Counted from the stretch's first letter, positions 1 through 11,673 are shown. The stretch: 64,000 bases of DNA from Apiosordaria backusii (GCA_030549205.1 JAUKTV010000002.1:2232001-2296000); one strand, 5' to 3'. A program made the numbers and translations. The notes: generated by a model not told the origin, from the sequence alone.

Positions 1-1317
1 GATCCGCCATCTGATGTGCCCATAAGCGAGGAAACACCAGTCACCAATGTCTCGGACCCGACGCCTGGTGTGCCCCAGGGCTCCAATGGGCCACCAAAGG
101 CGACCTGGGACCTCATGGAGGCAGAACCGACGCTCAGTCAGGCGGCGCAAGATTTCTGGCTCAATAAAGTGCTGCCCGCCCTCTCGGGTCCCACCGATAT
201 TCCTCGGAATCCCGCTGTCATCGAGCTCCTGGAGTGTAGTCAAAGACGGGAACTTCGTCCAGGACTGAATCTCGGTGGGAAACAGCCCCTGGCCGTCAAG
301 ATGCGCGACATCGCCGCCATTATCTTACAAATGGTTGGGGACCAAGTCCCGGAATCCAACGTCTGTACGAGATGCCAGCACGAACGTGGCCTCTGGCGCG
401 AGTGCATCATCGTTCCACAGACGGCAAGCCTCGAGACCCGAAAGCACTGGACTTCGTGTGCCAACTGCACGTTGCGGGGTGGAGCGAGCAACTGCTCTCT
501 CAAGGGGAAGTTCGCCCCGGGAACTGCTGTGCAGCAGCTGCGGGACTGGCCCACATCCACCAAGAAGGATACGCCAACCGGAGATGGAAAAATGGGGGTT
601 TGGGAACAGGGGCCGCGAGATTATGTCGAGACAGTTTATGTGTATAAAGCGCCGGGCACAGGTATCGGGAGAGTGGAAGAAAAAGAGGATGACGATACGG
701 AGGATCTGGAGGAGAGGGAAGGTCCTTCCACTCGGTACCAGATGAGAACCCGGACGGCTGTGTCAACGATTGTTCAAGAACAACAACAACGCTCAGTAGT
801 GGAGCGGCGGCAGCCGCCCAATGGTGTTATGTCGAAAGGCGGAGCCTCGGTGGCTACTGGTTTGGTTACTACTGAGTCTGTGTTGGAGATGGAAGATTGG
901 GAGGTGGCACCGGGACGGATCAGGGAGCAAGATCCAAATTCTGAAGGTGAGTTTGGTGCCCGCCCGCCCCCCTTTTTATTTATTTATTGCTACACTGCTA
1001 ACCTTGTGTGCTCAGCAATTGCCTTCTCCAAGTCATACCTGTCCAGCGCCTACGCTGTCGACGTTTGCGAGGATGTCGCCTTCCGCGTAGATACCATCCA
1101 GAGCGGTCACAACTTGAAGATTGAAGCCGACTCGAACCAGCTGCGGCTGTGCTCGCTGGCCTCCGGCAAGCTGAGGGTCAAGATTGGGGACGAGCCTGAG
1201 TTTGTGATTGGCCCACATGGCATGTTCAAGGTCAAGGCCGGGGTGTCATGCACGGTGACGAACAGGATGTACATCGATGCTATCATGCACACGACGGTTT
1301 TGAATGGATTTGTGTAG
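1..1317 (+). CDS. DUF3716 zinc-binding-like plus cupin protein, 5' partial
   Basis: The reading frame is open to the left edge; the apparent start at 16 is a GTG, so the gene begins outside the window. Two exons: 1..946 and 1016..1317. The 69-nt intron has donor GTGAGT, branch TGCTAAC and acceptor CTCAG, and being a multiple of three it hides inside the open frame. The N-terminal part has the cysteine pattern CTRCQ...GLWRECIIVP...SCANC...CSL typical of fungal DUF3716, which is Cys-rich and probably metal-binding. An acidic linker follows. The last ~95 residues (SGKLRVKIG, IGPHGMFKVKAGVSCTVTNR) look like the cupin domain seen at the C-terminus of Mif2/CENP-C. A nuclear role is inferred only from these domains. 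Confidence 0.75.
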   Translation, partial: DPPSDVPISEETPVTNVSDPTPGVPQGSNGPPKATWDLMEAEPTLSQAAQDFWLNKVLPALSGPTDIPRNPAVIELLECSQRRELRPGLNLGGKQPLAVKMRDIAAIILQMVGDQVPESNVCTRCQHERGLWRECIIVPQTASLETRKHWTSCANCTLRGGASNCSLKGKFAPGTAVQQLRDWPTSTKKDTPTGDGKMGVWEQGPRDYVETVYVYKAPGTGIGRVEEKEDDDTEDLEEREGPSTRYQMRTRTAVSTIVQEQQQRSVVERRQPPNGVMSKGGASVATGLVTTESVLEMEDWEVAPGRIREQDPNSEGEFGARPPPFLFIYCYTANLVCSAIAFSKSYLSSAYAVDVCEDVAFRVDTIQSGHNLKIEADSNQLRLCSLASGKLRVKIGDEPEFVIGPHGMFKVKAGVSCTVTNRMYIDAIMHTTVLNGFV

Positions 1318-2829
1318 ATAAGTGTTGGGTTACCTGTTTTGACTTATCTCCTATTCAAATCTAGGGAAAACAAGCATATTAGCGGGAACCGCGGTCATGT
1401 CTTGCTGGGGTGAAACTTGGATTCGAGGGTTGTACATACTATTAAGATGATTTCAAAGGACAGATTTGAACTTGCTGGGAGCTAAGATGCGGGTATGTGG
1501 TTTTGGATTGACCGATGCTGAGGTTGGGCATTGGGGAGATGTGGATGTAAAATAATGTAACATCATCTCTCGACAAAGACGTCACTTGTAGACAAGCCAC
1601 AAAAGCTTATGTATGTACCTTATGTCCAGTGTCTGAGCTTCACTTTCTTCCCAATCTAACCTAGCTTTACCCTGACCATGATTTGGGGTCTACCATGTTC
1701 ATTACCTATCTGGGCTTGATCTAAGCTTTAACATTAAATCTCACGCCCTTCCTCCAATAATCCCACCATCAGCTTCCCTCGTATGGGCGGCAACATACAT
1801 CCCGCCTACCGCCTCTCTGCCAGCGCCTGTGTTTGCTCCAACGCGTCCAGGGCTTCAAGCCCTTTCGTGCATTCTTCTTTCAGAGGTTGATAAATCCAGC
1901 CCATGATTCCTTCTTTCCTTGACGCGCTTGTCTTTGTCTCTCTCTTTTTCGGAAACGCTTGGGCTTAGGCCCCTGTTCGTGACTGGTACTCGTTGGGTCC
2001 CTCTACAGGGAAACGGTTCTCAACAACGCCCATGCTCCGCATAGGTATGGGCATTCTCATCCTGCAATGAACACTTGATCCCCACCACCCACGCAAAGTC
2101 CGATCGTCATAATCATTACCATCATCGTCACCATCCGCAAGAATTGATAATATGTCAAACCGTCATCATCATCATCGTCAACATCTCCACGCATTTTCCC
2201 TCCTCAGGCAGCCCGTGTCTATAACAGGCGAAGAACCAGAACCCCACCCCAGCATTTGATTTCGTGAATATTATTGTCTCCTTCAGATTCTTCTCGGGAG
2301 ATGAAGAAGGGCTTCGCCGAGGTTGTTGTGGGAATGTTATGCAAGGCCAGGGTGATATGACTGTTGCTGAGATGGAATCGTGGAAAGGGGTTGTGTTGGT
2401 GGAGTAGGGGGCGAGGGGGAAGAAGAGGAAGGTTTAGACGGTGGAATGGGGCCGTCATGACTCCTCTCATAATAGGTAAGCTCAATACGTAGCCTCTTCT
2501 ACAACTTCTTCTTAATATCAGTGTCATTTCCGCTCCGCTGTCGATGACGCAACCGAAGCAAGCAAGAAATAGGCAGTTGATGACTGGGAAAGCATTGTAG
2601 TGGAAGTGAGGCAAGTCTGAAAGAGCAGATATGAGGTGGAGAAACTTTTTGTTTGAAGATAAACTTAGTCAGAATGAACCTTGTCGTGTTTGCGACAAAG
2701 AAAGTTTAATAACATATAACTGGAATCACTCTTACTTTTTTAAAAAGAGAACAAGGTTCAGCGTTATGTATCCCACTATACTTTAATACACGTACTTATG
2801 CCGATTTATGACCTAAATACTGCCATCAT
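1318..2829. other. Intergenic, no gene seen
   Basis: No open frame has coding character or splice-supported exons. A 131-codon minus-strand frame at 2219-2614 has no recognisable domain and is treated as chance. Pyrimidine-rich and CAT/ATC-rich stretches occur around 2100-2190. Confidence 0.5.
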
Positions 2830-2869
2830 ATGCCTCAAAGGAACAGTTGTATGTGTCTCGCTATCTTTA

Positions 2870-2945
2870 ATAGGCCTTTAAAAGATAGTCAAAGGCCTTC
2901 AAAAGATAGTCAGAGGCGTATTAGTATCTTGGAAGGTCTTAAACG
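2870..2945. repeat. Short outlier of the GGCCTTTAAAAGATAG minisatellite
   Basis: Two to three degenerate copies of a ~20-nt unit, GGCCTTYAAAAGATAGTCA, lie here. The same unit builds the long array at 19.4-20.1 kb and the stub at 17.34 kb, so this is a dispersed copy of that family. Confidence 0.7.
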
Positions 2946-3164
2946 CAGTGTTTTATGTGTATGGAAGTGCAATGAACATGTAAAGAAGGCAAGAATATAC
3001 ATTTATGGTGATAAACACAGAGGATACATTACAATATAATACAGTAAAGCCCTTCCTTCAACGCCATGCAGAGATGCAAACCCTTTCAATCCTGACCCAA
3101 CGCTCCAAATGCCCAACTGATTCAACAAATAATGTTCCAGCTCTCAACATTGTCCAAATTCCTC

Positions 3165-4630
3165 TCACATCTCCTGATCATCTTCCTCCTCTTCATCTTC
3201 CTCCTCTTCATCTTCCTCCTCTTCATCTTCCTCCTCTTCATCTTCCTCCTCTTCATCTTCCTCCTCATCTTCCAAAGAAGCATCAACCTTGATTCCATGT
3301 TGTTCCAAAGCGGCGTGCATCATCCTGACAAATCCTTCAACCTTGGCAAGCTTGCGCTGACACCTCTTCTGCTTGCGTTGACTCCCGTCTTCTTCAGTTC
3401 CCCCTGCATTCTCGCCAATTCGGACTGGGTTTCCTCCAGTTTCCCCCTGGTCTCAGCATGGCCCGGCCCAACCTCATTCAACCACTCTCTGAGTGAGTCG
3501 ACTTGATCCTGCAGGTTGTCGATTTTCTCTCGATGTTGAACCACCGACTCGCTCAGCATCTCGCTCATTCCTTCAAAGACCTCCTCCTCCATAACCTGCA
3601 GATCGGTCTGGAAGTCATAGAGCACTTCATCACGACTTTTGTTGTTGACCTCCATGGCATCCAGGAGTTTGCTGGTCAGATGGACTGCCGTAACCATGAG
3701 AAGCTCCTTCATTGCTGAATCCTCAGACATTACACTAGCCTGGGCCAGCTGTGAGGGATCCACGGCCACCTTTTCCACCCTGTTGATTGCATCACCCAGT
3801 GGTTTGGGCGGTGCCAACGGTGGGCGGACCGGAAAAAGTCGAACTAGATTCCTAAACACCCGTCAGCAAAACTGACTAGATAAAAACGCTGAGTAAGTCA
3901 CAAAGCCAAACACCCGGTCATGTCAGTTTCTCAATGCCACGCCAAGCCCTAGAAGCCGCCGATCACTCGCAACCAAAATCCACCGGATAGCCAGACTGAA
4001 CTGTGTGCCACTCGGACGACTTCTACACTGAACCCCACAAGTCAGTCCCCCAAAGGGAAGACTATGGACTCCAACCAAGTTACCAACAAAGGTTGTCAGG
4101 CAGCCGCCCCAGAGGCCTTCCCACGGGCATGAGGACAAGGCTTGTGTAAGAAAAAAAGATGTGAGGAGCAAACGCTGTGCCAACCGACTGGTCCCAAAAG
4201 ATTGTCACTGGAGTGGTCCCCAAAGTGGCAGTCGTTGGCAAGCGGACATTGCACTCTGGCCTCTCCTCTGATCTAGAGCGCGACTCTCGAATGTTATCAA
4301 GCCGGGCAAAGAAAAGTCCCGGTTGATGGTTCGAACGAGACTTGGGCATTCTCGCGTCAAAATGACGAGTCGCAAATCTCAGATCAAAGAAGGGCAGCGG
4401 TGATGAAATGGAAATGTTGGCAGATTAGAGCTCCGTCGAAAACCCCAGAGGCCCACCCCCCAGATACCCACTAGCGCCCCCAGAGCCACCGGGCTAGTGC
4501 CCCTCCCCAGTTCATAGCCAAGCAAGGAGAAAGGACATGACAGGAATGAAAGGCCAACAGGTGAGTGACTTACCAAGTTCTCGTCGACAATGTCGACTCT
4601 CTTCCGCTTGGAAGCGGGTTGCTTGGGCAT
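3165..4630 (-). CDS. CC1: basic N-terminus, coiled-coil, acidic-tail protein
   Basis: Exon 1 (4574..4630) encodes 19 residues, MPKQPASKRKRVDIVDENL, and ends in phase 0 at GTAAGT. The last exon starts at 3851 after branch CTGAC and acceptor TTTAG and encodes a long coiled coil (for example SREKIDNLQDQ-type heptads and KLEETQSELARMQGELKK). The ~720 bp between them is unresolved. A GTAACT donor at 4078-4083 would join in phase (TG|G) to the last exon and may close a middle exon. Around 3400 the coil frame stops making sense and a frame offset by one base continues as a basic segment and a DEEEE repeat tail ending at TGA 3165-3167. One extra base in the C5 run at 3400-3404 would join them. There is no recognised domain. 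It shares a promoter block with CC2 and CC4. Confidence 0.6.
3178..3272. repeat. 15-bp coding repeat (acidic tract of CC1)
   Basis: About six near-perfect copies of TCTTCCTCCTCTTCA. On the minus strand each encodes DEEEE, giving CC1 its acidic C-terminal tail. Confidence 0.85.
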
Positions 4631-4757
4631 CGTGAAAAACCGGCCGGCGGCGTGGCGAAGCGAAACGAAACGAAGAGGTCGAGAAAAAAAAATCAAGTTC
4701 AAGCCAACTCAGGAAGGGAAGAGAGAAAGAGGGAGAGAGAGGTGGGGGGTCTGGAAA

Positions 4758-4808
4758 TATTTATACCTGCCCTATGGAAGCTGCGGTGGCCTGTGCACGC
4801 TTGCAAAT
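4758..4808 (-). promoter_or_regulatory. CC-family promoter block upstream of CC1
   Basis: In minus-strand sense this holds ATTTGCAAGCGTGCACAG (4791..4808) followed by TATAAATA (4758..4765), 128 bp before the CC1 ATG. The motif recurs before CC2 and CC4. Further upstream (4841-4918) GTTGCT-ATTGT and AATAGGGTCGTGGT words are shared with the CC2 upstream region. Confidence 0.75.
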
Positions 4809-5402
4809 TCCATCAAGAGTGTGAATTACCAGAGTATCAGTGGGAATTGCTCCGTGAGTCACTATTGTTGCTGGTATTGTCGTGGGCAAGTGAATAGGTC
4901 TGAATAGGGTCGTGGTCGAAAAGTGGGGCGGCGCTGGAGCAGCCTGAGGTTGCTCCAGGCTTGAGGCGCTTAGAAGAGCCCAGGAAGAAAGCAGTGTAAG
5001 GTATAGCAGAACCTGGTTGATCTGTATGTTGGATACTGCAAAGATCTTAATGATATCGATCGGTTGAGGGCGAAAAACGCGGGAAGAACGCGGGAAGGGA
5101 AATAAAGAACTCCAATAATCAGTGACATCGTTTTGTTTCAACATCTCGAGCCCCATTGCGATGGCCTGGAGCTCTCTGCCGCCACAGTTCTTGCTGAACA
5201 TCATTATACCGTTATCTAGCACAAACTGTCCACTGCATACCGCCTGCATTCGGATGGTTTTCTTAAGTAAAGAGCGGAGGAAGTGGGGCCACTGTTTCCA
5301 TGTGTTGTTGCCCGCCTCCAGGACCGCCGCCTTTTCCTTCTTCCACAACAAAACTCAGCCAAACCTCAACCAGCGAGCACCCTACACCAAGCTGCCAACA
5401 AA
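4809..5402. other. CC1 upstream region / leader of beta-lactamase fragment
   Basis: Holds the distal CC1 promoter homology and, just before 5403, a leader like that of the full beta-lactamase gene. A 196-codon minus frame at 4761-5351 overlaps the promoter block and was not accepted. Confidence 0.5.
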
Positions 5403-5546
5403 ATGTGGTTGTTCCATCGTCGCCCCAGCAGCTCACCTGCTCCAACCCGCAAGGTGGCCAACATGGAGAAGCTCCTGCGCAACCAGATCGCGGTGTGGGA
5501 CAAGATCCGCAGCGTCACCGGCCAACCCGGCATCTCCATCGGCGGG
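5403..5546 (+). pseudogene. Truncated beta-lactamase-like gene (5' end only)
   Basis: Starts MWLF and runs 48 codons, closely matching the start of the full gene at 17437-19071: both have EKLLRN(Q/R)IA(V/L)W, KIRSVTGQPG(I/M)SIG. Similarity stops abruptly after SIG at about 5543. The following codons are unrelated and reach a stop at 5628-5630. The catalytic SxxK, YxN and HxG motifs are all absent, so no enzyme can be made. The clean edge suggests a recombination breakpoint or deletion rather than gradual decay. Confidence 0.85.
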
Positions 5547-6130
5547 CTTCCTCCTGAATACGGTTCCCTTGTGATGATAATCAGGAAACTAAAGCCATAT
5601 ACTAGATCATCATCCCCGGACACTAGCTAGGCCCTTTCATGCTGTCATACTGTCGTTCCCATCATTCTCTTTCCTTTGCGGCCTTGGCCCTCATTGCTCT
5701 CAGATAACCCCTCGTCTTCCATCAACATCTGCACAAGATCGAGCAGGTCATATGGTTTAGGCCCACACACGCAACGCTTCCTCTCGCGCTTCTTTCCCGT
5801 CGTTTCGGATGTCGGCTAGCCAGGACGGACTGTTGTTATGATTATGCAGTGTGTGGGAGCGGTAGTAGTTGTGGTGGCCCTCAGAGTGACGCCCCCTCCT
5901 CAACGAGACAAGCTAGCATCAGCTGACGCGGCACGGTCTCCACACACACCCTTCCTTTTCTCATAGCCTGTCAACTATAGCACAAAATTGTTGAATGAAT
6001 CTCCTTTAGGCAGTTCATTGTGACATTGTAGACTTGACATGGCAAGGCAGCGAGTGCAAAGGCCTAGTATAGCTCTTCTACAGCCGTGACATGCGATCCA
6101 TGTACAAGCACCCTGTTAGGACACGGGAGT
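5547..6130. other. Intergenic, no gene seen
   Basis: 3' flank of the truncated beta-lactamase copy and 3' flank of the NLR. No coding signal was found. Confidence 0.5.
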
Positions 6131-9100
6131 TCATATATACGGCACAAGTATGTCAAACTCGTGCTCGGTTTTGGGAGTCTCTGTCTCCCCGGTGATCTTG
6201 GCATACAGCTCGCATGCCCGTTCATGAGATTTGGTGGCTAGCGGGTCGTTCAGCGCCTTTTCAACAAGTGACAGTTTGAACAAGGTTCGCGCTATCCGCC
6301 TGTCGTCAATGTTGGAACGATTAAATTGCTCCAGTATCAGCAATGCACTGCAAAGTAAATGCCTTAATCATATTACTTGAATGTTAGCTGCTCCCCTTTT
6401 CAGCACTTAGATTGTCCGCCAAAACATTACCGGTAAAGCAACGCACCTTGCAATAGAAAGACTGTCCAAATCCCCATTATGCTGGTAGCAACCAGCCAGC
6501 ATGTGCATGGAAGCCGCTGTGTCCGGATGGCCACCCAAATTCCTGTCCCGGAGCTGGTAAGCTTCGACAAACAGCTTCTCCGCATCGTCGATGCGGCCCT
6601 GCTCGAGCCGCATAATTCCAAAGTTGTGAGCTGCCAACGCGCGGCGGGATGTTGATTCCCTTCGGGTGGCAACTTCGATGGCTTTCTCAAAGTAGGCTGC
6701 GGCCTCCTCGTACCGCCCTTGGGCAGCAAGTGTGCTTGCCATGTTGTGGTATGTCAGGCAGAGAAGATGGGACATGGGCTGGCCACAATTACCAAGCTTC
6801 TGCTTCTGCTGGAGAGAGAGCTCGTTGTACATTTCGGCTTTGTGATAGTCGCCCACGGCACAATACGCCGCTGCCAGGTTATTCCAGGCATTGGCTAGCA
6901 AGGCCAGATCGAACTCACTGGCCGTGTCTCGGATCGTGATCAGGTGAAATTTCAGAATGTCGAGCGACTTTTGGAAATACTCCAAGCCCTGTTTGATATC
7001 TCCAGAGTCCGAGAGAACCGAGGCGTGAAATGAAAAGATTTGGGCCGTCATTGACCGACTGATTTGGGCCTTGTCGCAAAGCATCATCGCTTTGCCAGTG
7101 AGGGCTCGGCCGTCCGTTAGGAGGCCCTTGGCCCACAGATATATACCGCCGTCCAGGTACAGGCTCGCTAGCAGCTCGGAATCTCTATGACGCTCGCTCT
7201 TGATCACAGATAGCGCGTTTTGCAGTGCTAATATGTGCTTGATGTACGGCGCGCACTTGGGGTTGCTGTCATCAATTTCCCCTGCGAATGGCGACTGGCG
7301 CGGGAACGACCGTCGGAGCCGCCGGAGAGCCCATCGATAGCCCTCCTCCAATACTTGTGTTGGCAGACGGTTTTGAACGTGGCGCTTTACCTGACGATGA
7401 ACAGTCAGGTATACGTCTTCTGTATCGGCATCTCGGGATTTTGAAATGACAGAATACCGGCAAAGCCGTGATATATCCTGATCGAAGCTGTTATAAGTCC
7501 CATAAATGTCAGCCAACGCACTACAGGAGTCGTGGCTACGTCGGGCATCTGCTAACTTACTCAAGAGGGCCATCAAACACGGTCTTCTCGCCAAGATCAT
7601 CAGGTATCTCGGCCCAATCGCAGAGCAAGTCTTGTTGGATTTTGTCTACATCGAGAAAGGAGATGATTGACAGGATCAGCACGGCCCGTGGCCCAAGTTT
7701 CGCAAATGCCACGTCGAGGAACGTTGCTAAAGTGTGAGAGTACCAGGGGGTTGTGCTTTCGTTCCATGCATCGATGCTCTTGGAACCGCGGTGGCTGTGA
7801 TAAATCTTGAAGAACTTCTCCGTAGTTAATCCCTCGGCTAGTATATACGAGGTGATTTGGCGGATGGCTAACGGAAGACCCCCGGTTTCCTTGGCAATGT
7901 CTAAGGCATCTTTGTCCGAGATCTTTCGGCTCTTCCGCTCAAACAAGCTCACAACCAGATCTACTGCCTCGTTCGTATCCATGGTGTCAAGCCGAAATCC
8001 TTGAGTTATATACTCTTGGGACAACCAGCTGGTATCTTGGGTTGTCAGGATCACTGCTCCTTTCCCGCTGCCTGGCCAGAAATCTACCATATCGGCTGGA
8101 GACTCTACATTGTCAAAGACTAGCAGCCATGTGTCGGCTGGCAGATCTTTTGATTAGTGGTTGCGCCTCCCACAACGTGCCCGGGGCATCCATAAAACAA
8201 CTCACTGGTATTTTGAACCCAGTCTTTGACGTTTCCAATGATTTGCGCGACCCCGACCTCGCCTAGCCCGAGAGCCCGCGCGATCTTCGAGAACCCTTCT
8301 GTTGTTTTCACTGCCGAGTCACAAGTCACCCAAAAGCAGGCTTGAAAGGAGCTTTTGTATCGATAGATATACTCGAGGGCTAGTTGACTCTTCCCGACGC
8401 CTCCGAGACCGCACAAGACAACAGATCGCAGGCTCTGGCCGTCCTGCTCTCCGACGTGCGTTGAGGGGCACAGCCGCAGATGTATATCGGCAAGCCTGCT
8501 GTTGCGGCCGACAAACGACGGATTTCTTGAAGGTGCGATAAACTTGGTTCCCCCATCTCGGATTTGACTGCGTGAACCCTCGTTTTTGAGACTGAGTATT
8601 GACAAGAGCTGTTCTGTGTTGCGCGCAGCTTCGTGTATTGCTTTCGAATCCACCTCCTGACGGTATTCCTGTAACGCATGCCCTGCCTCTTGCTTGGCTT
8701 TGCGGACCAGAACTTCCAGTTTCTGAATATGGTTCTGAAGGAGCTTCCGATCCCGCATCCACATAAATGTGCTCCATGCTAGTAAATTGGCTGTCAATAT
8801 CTCGCTGATAAAAACAGACTGCGGAGCCGTTACTTACAAATGCGCCATGAGCCGCGTCCAAAGAGTTTCAATGATTTGATGCTGAGAATGGTATATGCTT
8901 CGTACGCCTCCAAGATAGCTAGCTTGAGATGGGGGCTTTGTTGTAGCCCAGCAGCGAAGGTGGGCGCCCGGGGAAGTGAAGATAGTAGAGAATCGTACGC
9001 GTGAAGTACCGTGTCTAGGGCCTCTGTCCGAGAGCTGATCAGCTATATGCAAGTAAGCATACAGTTGTACCCGAAGCAGCGATATCTGCATCACGTGCGC

Positions 9101-9407
9101 GCCCTACCTCGACAATCAAACCGAGTGAGCCCCAGAGCTTCTGTGAGGGAAAGCAGAGCCCATGTGCGAGAAGGTCAGCTGCGTGTGCCACGGGCTTCAA
9201 TAACAGCATTATCCTTTCCAAACGACCCCATGCTCCGTCACGCCGGAGCGCATCTCGCTGTTTTCTGAGTCTCGTGACGTGCTTCGAAAGCATGTCTTCC
9301 GTTTTGATTGCGTATAGCTGCGTTCTCTCTTGTGGTTTGAGCTCATTGTCGAGACGCGCACCCTGTTTTATCCAGAAATCGTCATTATTGTGCACTACCA
9401 ACGCCAT
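6131..9407 (-). CDS. NLR: NB-ARC NTPase with TPR repeats
   Basis: Six exons join in phase: 9108..9407, 8838..9021, 8206..8778, 7561..8137, 6447..7487, 6131..6347, giving 963 residues from the ATG at 9405-9407. Residues 1-165 form a helical N-terminal domain (LLKPVAHAADLLAHG, WGSLGLIVE) of the kind that precedes nucleotide-binding domains in fungal STAND proteins. NB-ARC: P-loop GLGGVGKS at ~285-292, Walker B WLLVFDN at ~355-362, ILTTQD, and GGLPLA at ~438. From ~620 to the end there are TPR repeats (LANAWNNLAAAYCAVGDY, ALAAHNFGIMRLEQGRI). NB-ARC/TPR STAND proteins act as nucleotide-switched, oligomerising sensors in fungal non-self recognition; that role here is inferred. All key motifs are intact. 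It is divergent from the gene at 9944. Confidence 0.92.
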
Positions 9408-9943
9408 GGAGAATCACAGGGGTGCAGAGGAAAAAGGTAGGAAAGATTATGTGAGATAACGGTAGCAATGGCTAAAAGGCTGCGCCAACTTGGGAAAAAA
9501 GAAGGTCTTCAGATTTTTGGTCGTGTGTAGTAAAGCTCTGAGTGATTGGGAACGGGACGGAGGGGCATCGATGCCCAGTTTGTGCACGTATGCACCTATG
9601 CATTAGTACATGGCGTCTGCTGGAACTCAAGTCGGTAGCTACATACAGACGTAGTCACCTAGGTACTTTTGACATCAAGGAAATCCCGCATCAGGACCCA
9701 TCCTCTATTTCTCGCCAAGTTGCAGTCACCCCCCTCCTTGCGCTGTGGTGCGACACGAAAGCGGGGAGGCTGAGAGCACAGTACTTTCGACAGAGAGCCT
9801 CATTTTTCAGGATCTCGGGCGGTCCCCCCATCGCCCCCTCTTTTGCCATCGAGAATTCTTCGTCTCCTCGCTGACCGTGCTGATATTGACAGTCTTTTGG
9901 TACACCTAGTATTCCAACAAGAACTCTTCTAGCATAAGCTAGG
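9408..9943. promoter_or_regulatory. Divergent promoter region, NLR / CmcJ-like gene
   Basis: A 536-bp gap separates two divergent starts. No motif shared with the CC promoters was seen. Confidence 0.45.
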
Positions 9944-11147
9944 ATGGAGAAATATCCCCCTAGTTCTTACTCGACAACTGGGGAAATCCGTTACCTTGAA
10001 CGCCTAGAGCTGTACAAGACGGAGAAGCCGTACGAGGTTACCTTCGCGCCGATCCACGCTACGGATCCAAATGCTCGAAAGACCAACCTTTCCAAGCATA
10101 CTTGCCTGGTTGAGTTGCGAGATTTCAGTTCAGATCGAGACTCGTTCAGCACCGATGTTCAAGGCTTCGAACTTGACCGTTTCCAAACGTCCCTGTCCGC
10201 GTCGGAGCTCCAAGATGTGGGGACGATCGAGTCGCGATATCACACCGAGGCAGAGGCCTATTTAAAACAAAAATACGGAGCGGACAAGGTGTTGATATTT
10301 GACACGACGGTCTGTGACGACAATACCCCGCCTATCCCTCCACAATGAGTACCTTGACTGAAGCTAAGTCCGCGTGCTCGAGTATTAGATACGAGAAGCG
10401 CAAGACGAGAAAGCCATTTCCCGGGACCATACTGCAGTGTTGAGAAACAAGCAGAAGATGCGGCCCGCTTCAGATTGCCATGTTGGTACGGCCTCTTGGA
10501 AAGCTACTGAGTGGAAGGATTTGAATGGTAGTGTACTCTCGTACCATTCCCAGCTGCTGACGTTGGATGCTAGATCAGTCTCCCGGGAGCGTTCGCCGAC
10601 GAGTTTTACACAATTTCTCTGACGACGGGAAAAGTCTCCTGCAAAATCACCGCGTCCAGGTGATCAAGTCAGTCATTATCTTTTGCTCCGCATCTCTCCA
10701 TCGACCAGATAATGCTACAGCTGTCGGCTGACCTTCCGAAGCATTTGGAGACCGTTGGTTTGGCCGCATCATAGCAACCCCTTGGCCGTCTGCGACTGGA
10801 GGTCAACCGTCTCCACCGATTATACGCTCTCCGACCATCTGACTCCAGTCTGGGAAGGCGAGTCCCTGCAGGTCTATCACAACCCGGACCACCGTTGGTG
10901 GTTTGCAGGGCGAATGGAGGAGGACGACGTCCTGCTGTTGAAGATGTACGATTCAGAGGCCGAAAAACCGAATAGTAGTATCGCCATGTGTTCGTGAGCC
11001 CTCGCTGTACAAAGTGTTTTGCTTTTCGGCTGACGCGTAACATACGTTTGAACAGGTCCACCTCACTGCTCCTTTGACTGGAGAGATGCCGGGGTTACGT
11101 TGGCTCCAAGACTGAGCATGGAGATCAGGGCCATTGTGTTCTCGTAG
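9944..11147 (+). CDS. CmcJ/AsaB-like (GA4-desaturase family) oxidoreductase
   Basis: Five exons were rebuilt by splice sites and family resemblance: 9944..10309, 10389..10485, 10574..10667, 10742..10989, 11056..11147, giving 298 residues. Family hallmarks are in order: GEIRYLERLELYKTEKPY near the start, DPNARKTNL, KYGADKVLIFDTT, HVDQSPGSVRRRVL (across an intron), HRVQVINIWRPL (across an intron), NPLAVCDWRS, HNPDHRWWFAGRM, LLLKMYDS, PPHCSFDW and the terminal MEIRAIVFS. Branch sites GCTGAC are seen in introns 3 and 4. The family is common in fungal secondary-metabolism and detoxification loci; substrate unknown. The first exon alone looks like a 134-codon ORF. Confidence 0.88.
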
Positions 11148-11475
11148 AAAATGACAAATTGATAATGATAGGATAAAAGGCATTGACAAAACGAAGGTAC
11201 ATATTTTGTTGATAAAATAAGCTGCAAGTGAGCGATTGTGCCAAAGACTTAAAAGATTTAACCACATGGTCCTCCGCAGACGGTCCGTCCCTCTCTGCTA
11301 TACCATTTGTCCAACTGGAATGCCGCCCGCATCCGCATGACTCCTACTCCATACCAGGTAGTACCTGTCCACCATTACCATGTCTATCTCATGTTAGCGA
11401 GTCTTGGACCAGACGCCACAGACGAACCTGGCTTCGGTACTTACCCAAGGTACACTGCCATGGTTCCGTTCCCTC
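11148..11475. other. Intergenic, no gene seen
   Basis: 3' flank of the CmcJ-like gene; nothing recognised. Confidence 0.5.
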
Positions 11476-11673
11476 TTATCCGGCCTTGTTCGATGTGCCA
11501 TCACTGCCACACTCCTCATTCTGCTGGAAGTATGCTTTTGCCTTCTCCTCCAGGGCCTTACGGCCTTCTTCGGTCTCGTCCGCCTTCTTGCGGGCCTCGA
11601 GCTCTTCTTTGATCCACTCCCTCCATGGTTGCTTGCGCAGATCTTCCTGCTGCTTGTCGTTACATGTATCCAT
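11476..11673 (-). CDS. Small charged helical protein, hypothetical
   Basis: A single frame of 65 codons with an ATG start. It is rich in Lys/Glu and predicted helical (EELEARKKADETEEGRKALEEK), with codons that look used rather than random. No family is recognised and no intron is needed. It could be a real small protein or the end of a longer spliced gene. Confidence 0.45.
   Translation of the reverse strand: MDTCNDKQQEDLRKQPWREWIKEELEARKKADETEEGRKALEEKAKAYFQQNEECGSDGTSNKAG

Noticed and set aside
2219..2614. 131-codon minus-strand frame
   Set aside because: No family signal and no credible splice partners; composition fits chance.
3178..3272. CRISPR-like array
   Set aside because: Direct 15-bp repeats without spacers; they encode the acidic tail of CC1 in a eukaryotic genome.
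4329..4341. tRNA B-box GGTTCGAAC
   Set aside because: No A-box or cloverleaf around it, and it lies inside the CC1 gene span.
4761..5351. 196-codon minus-strand open frame
   Set aside because: It covers the shared CC1 promoter block and TATA box, starts within the leader of the beta-lactamase fragment, and has no domain.
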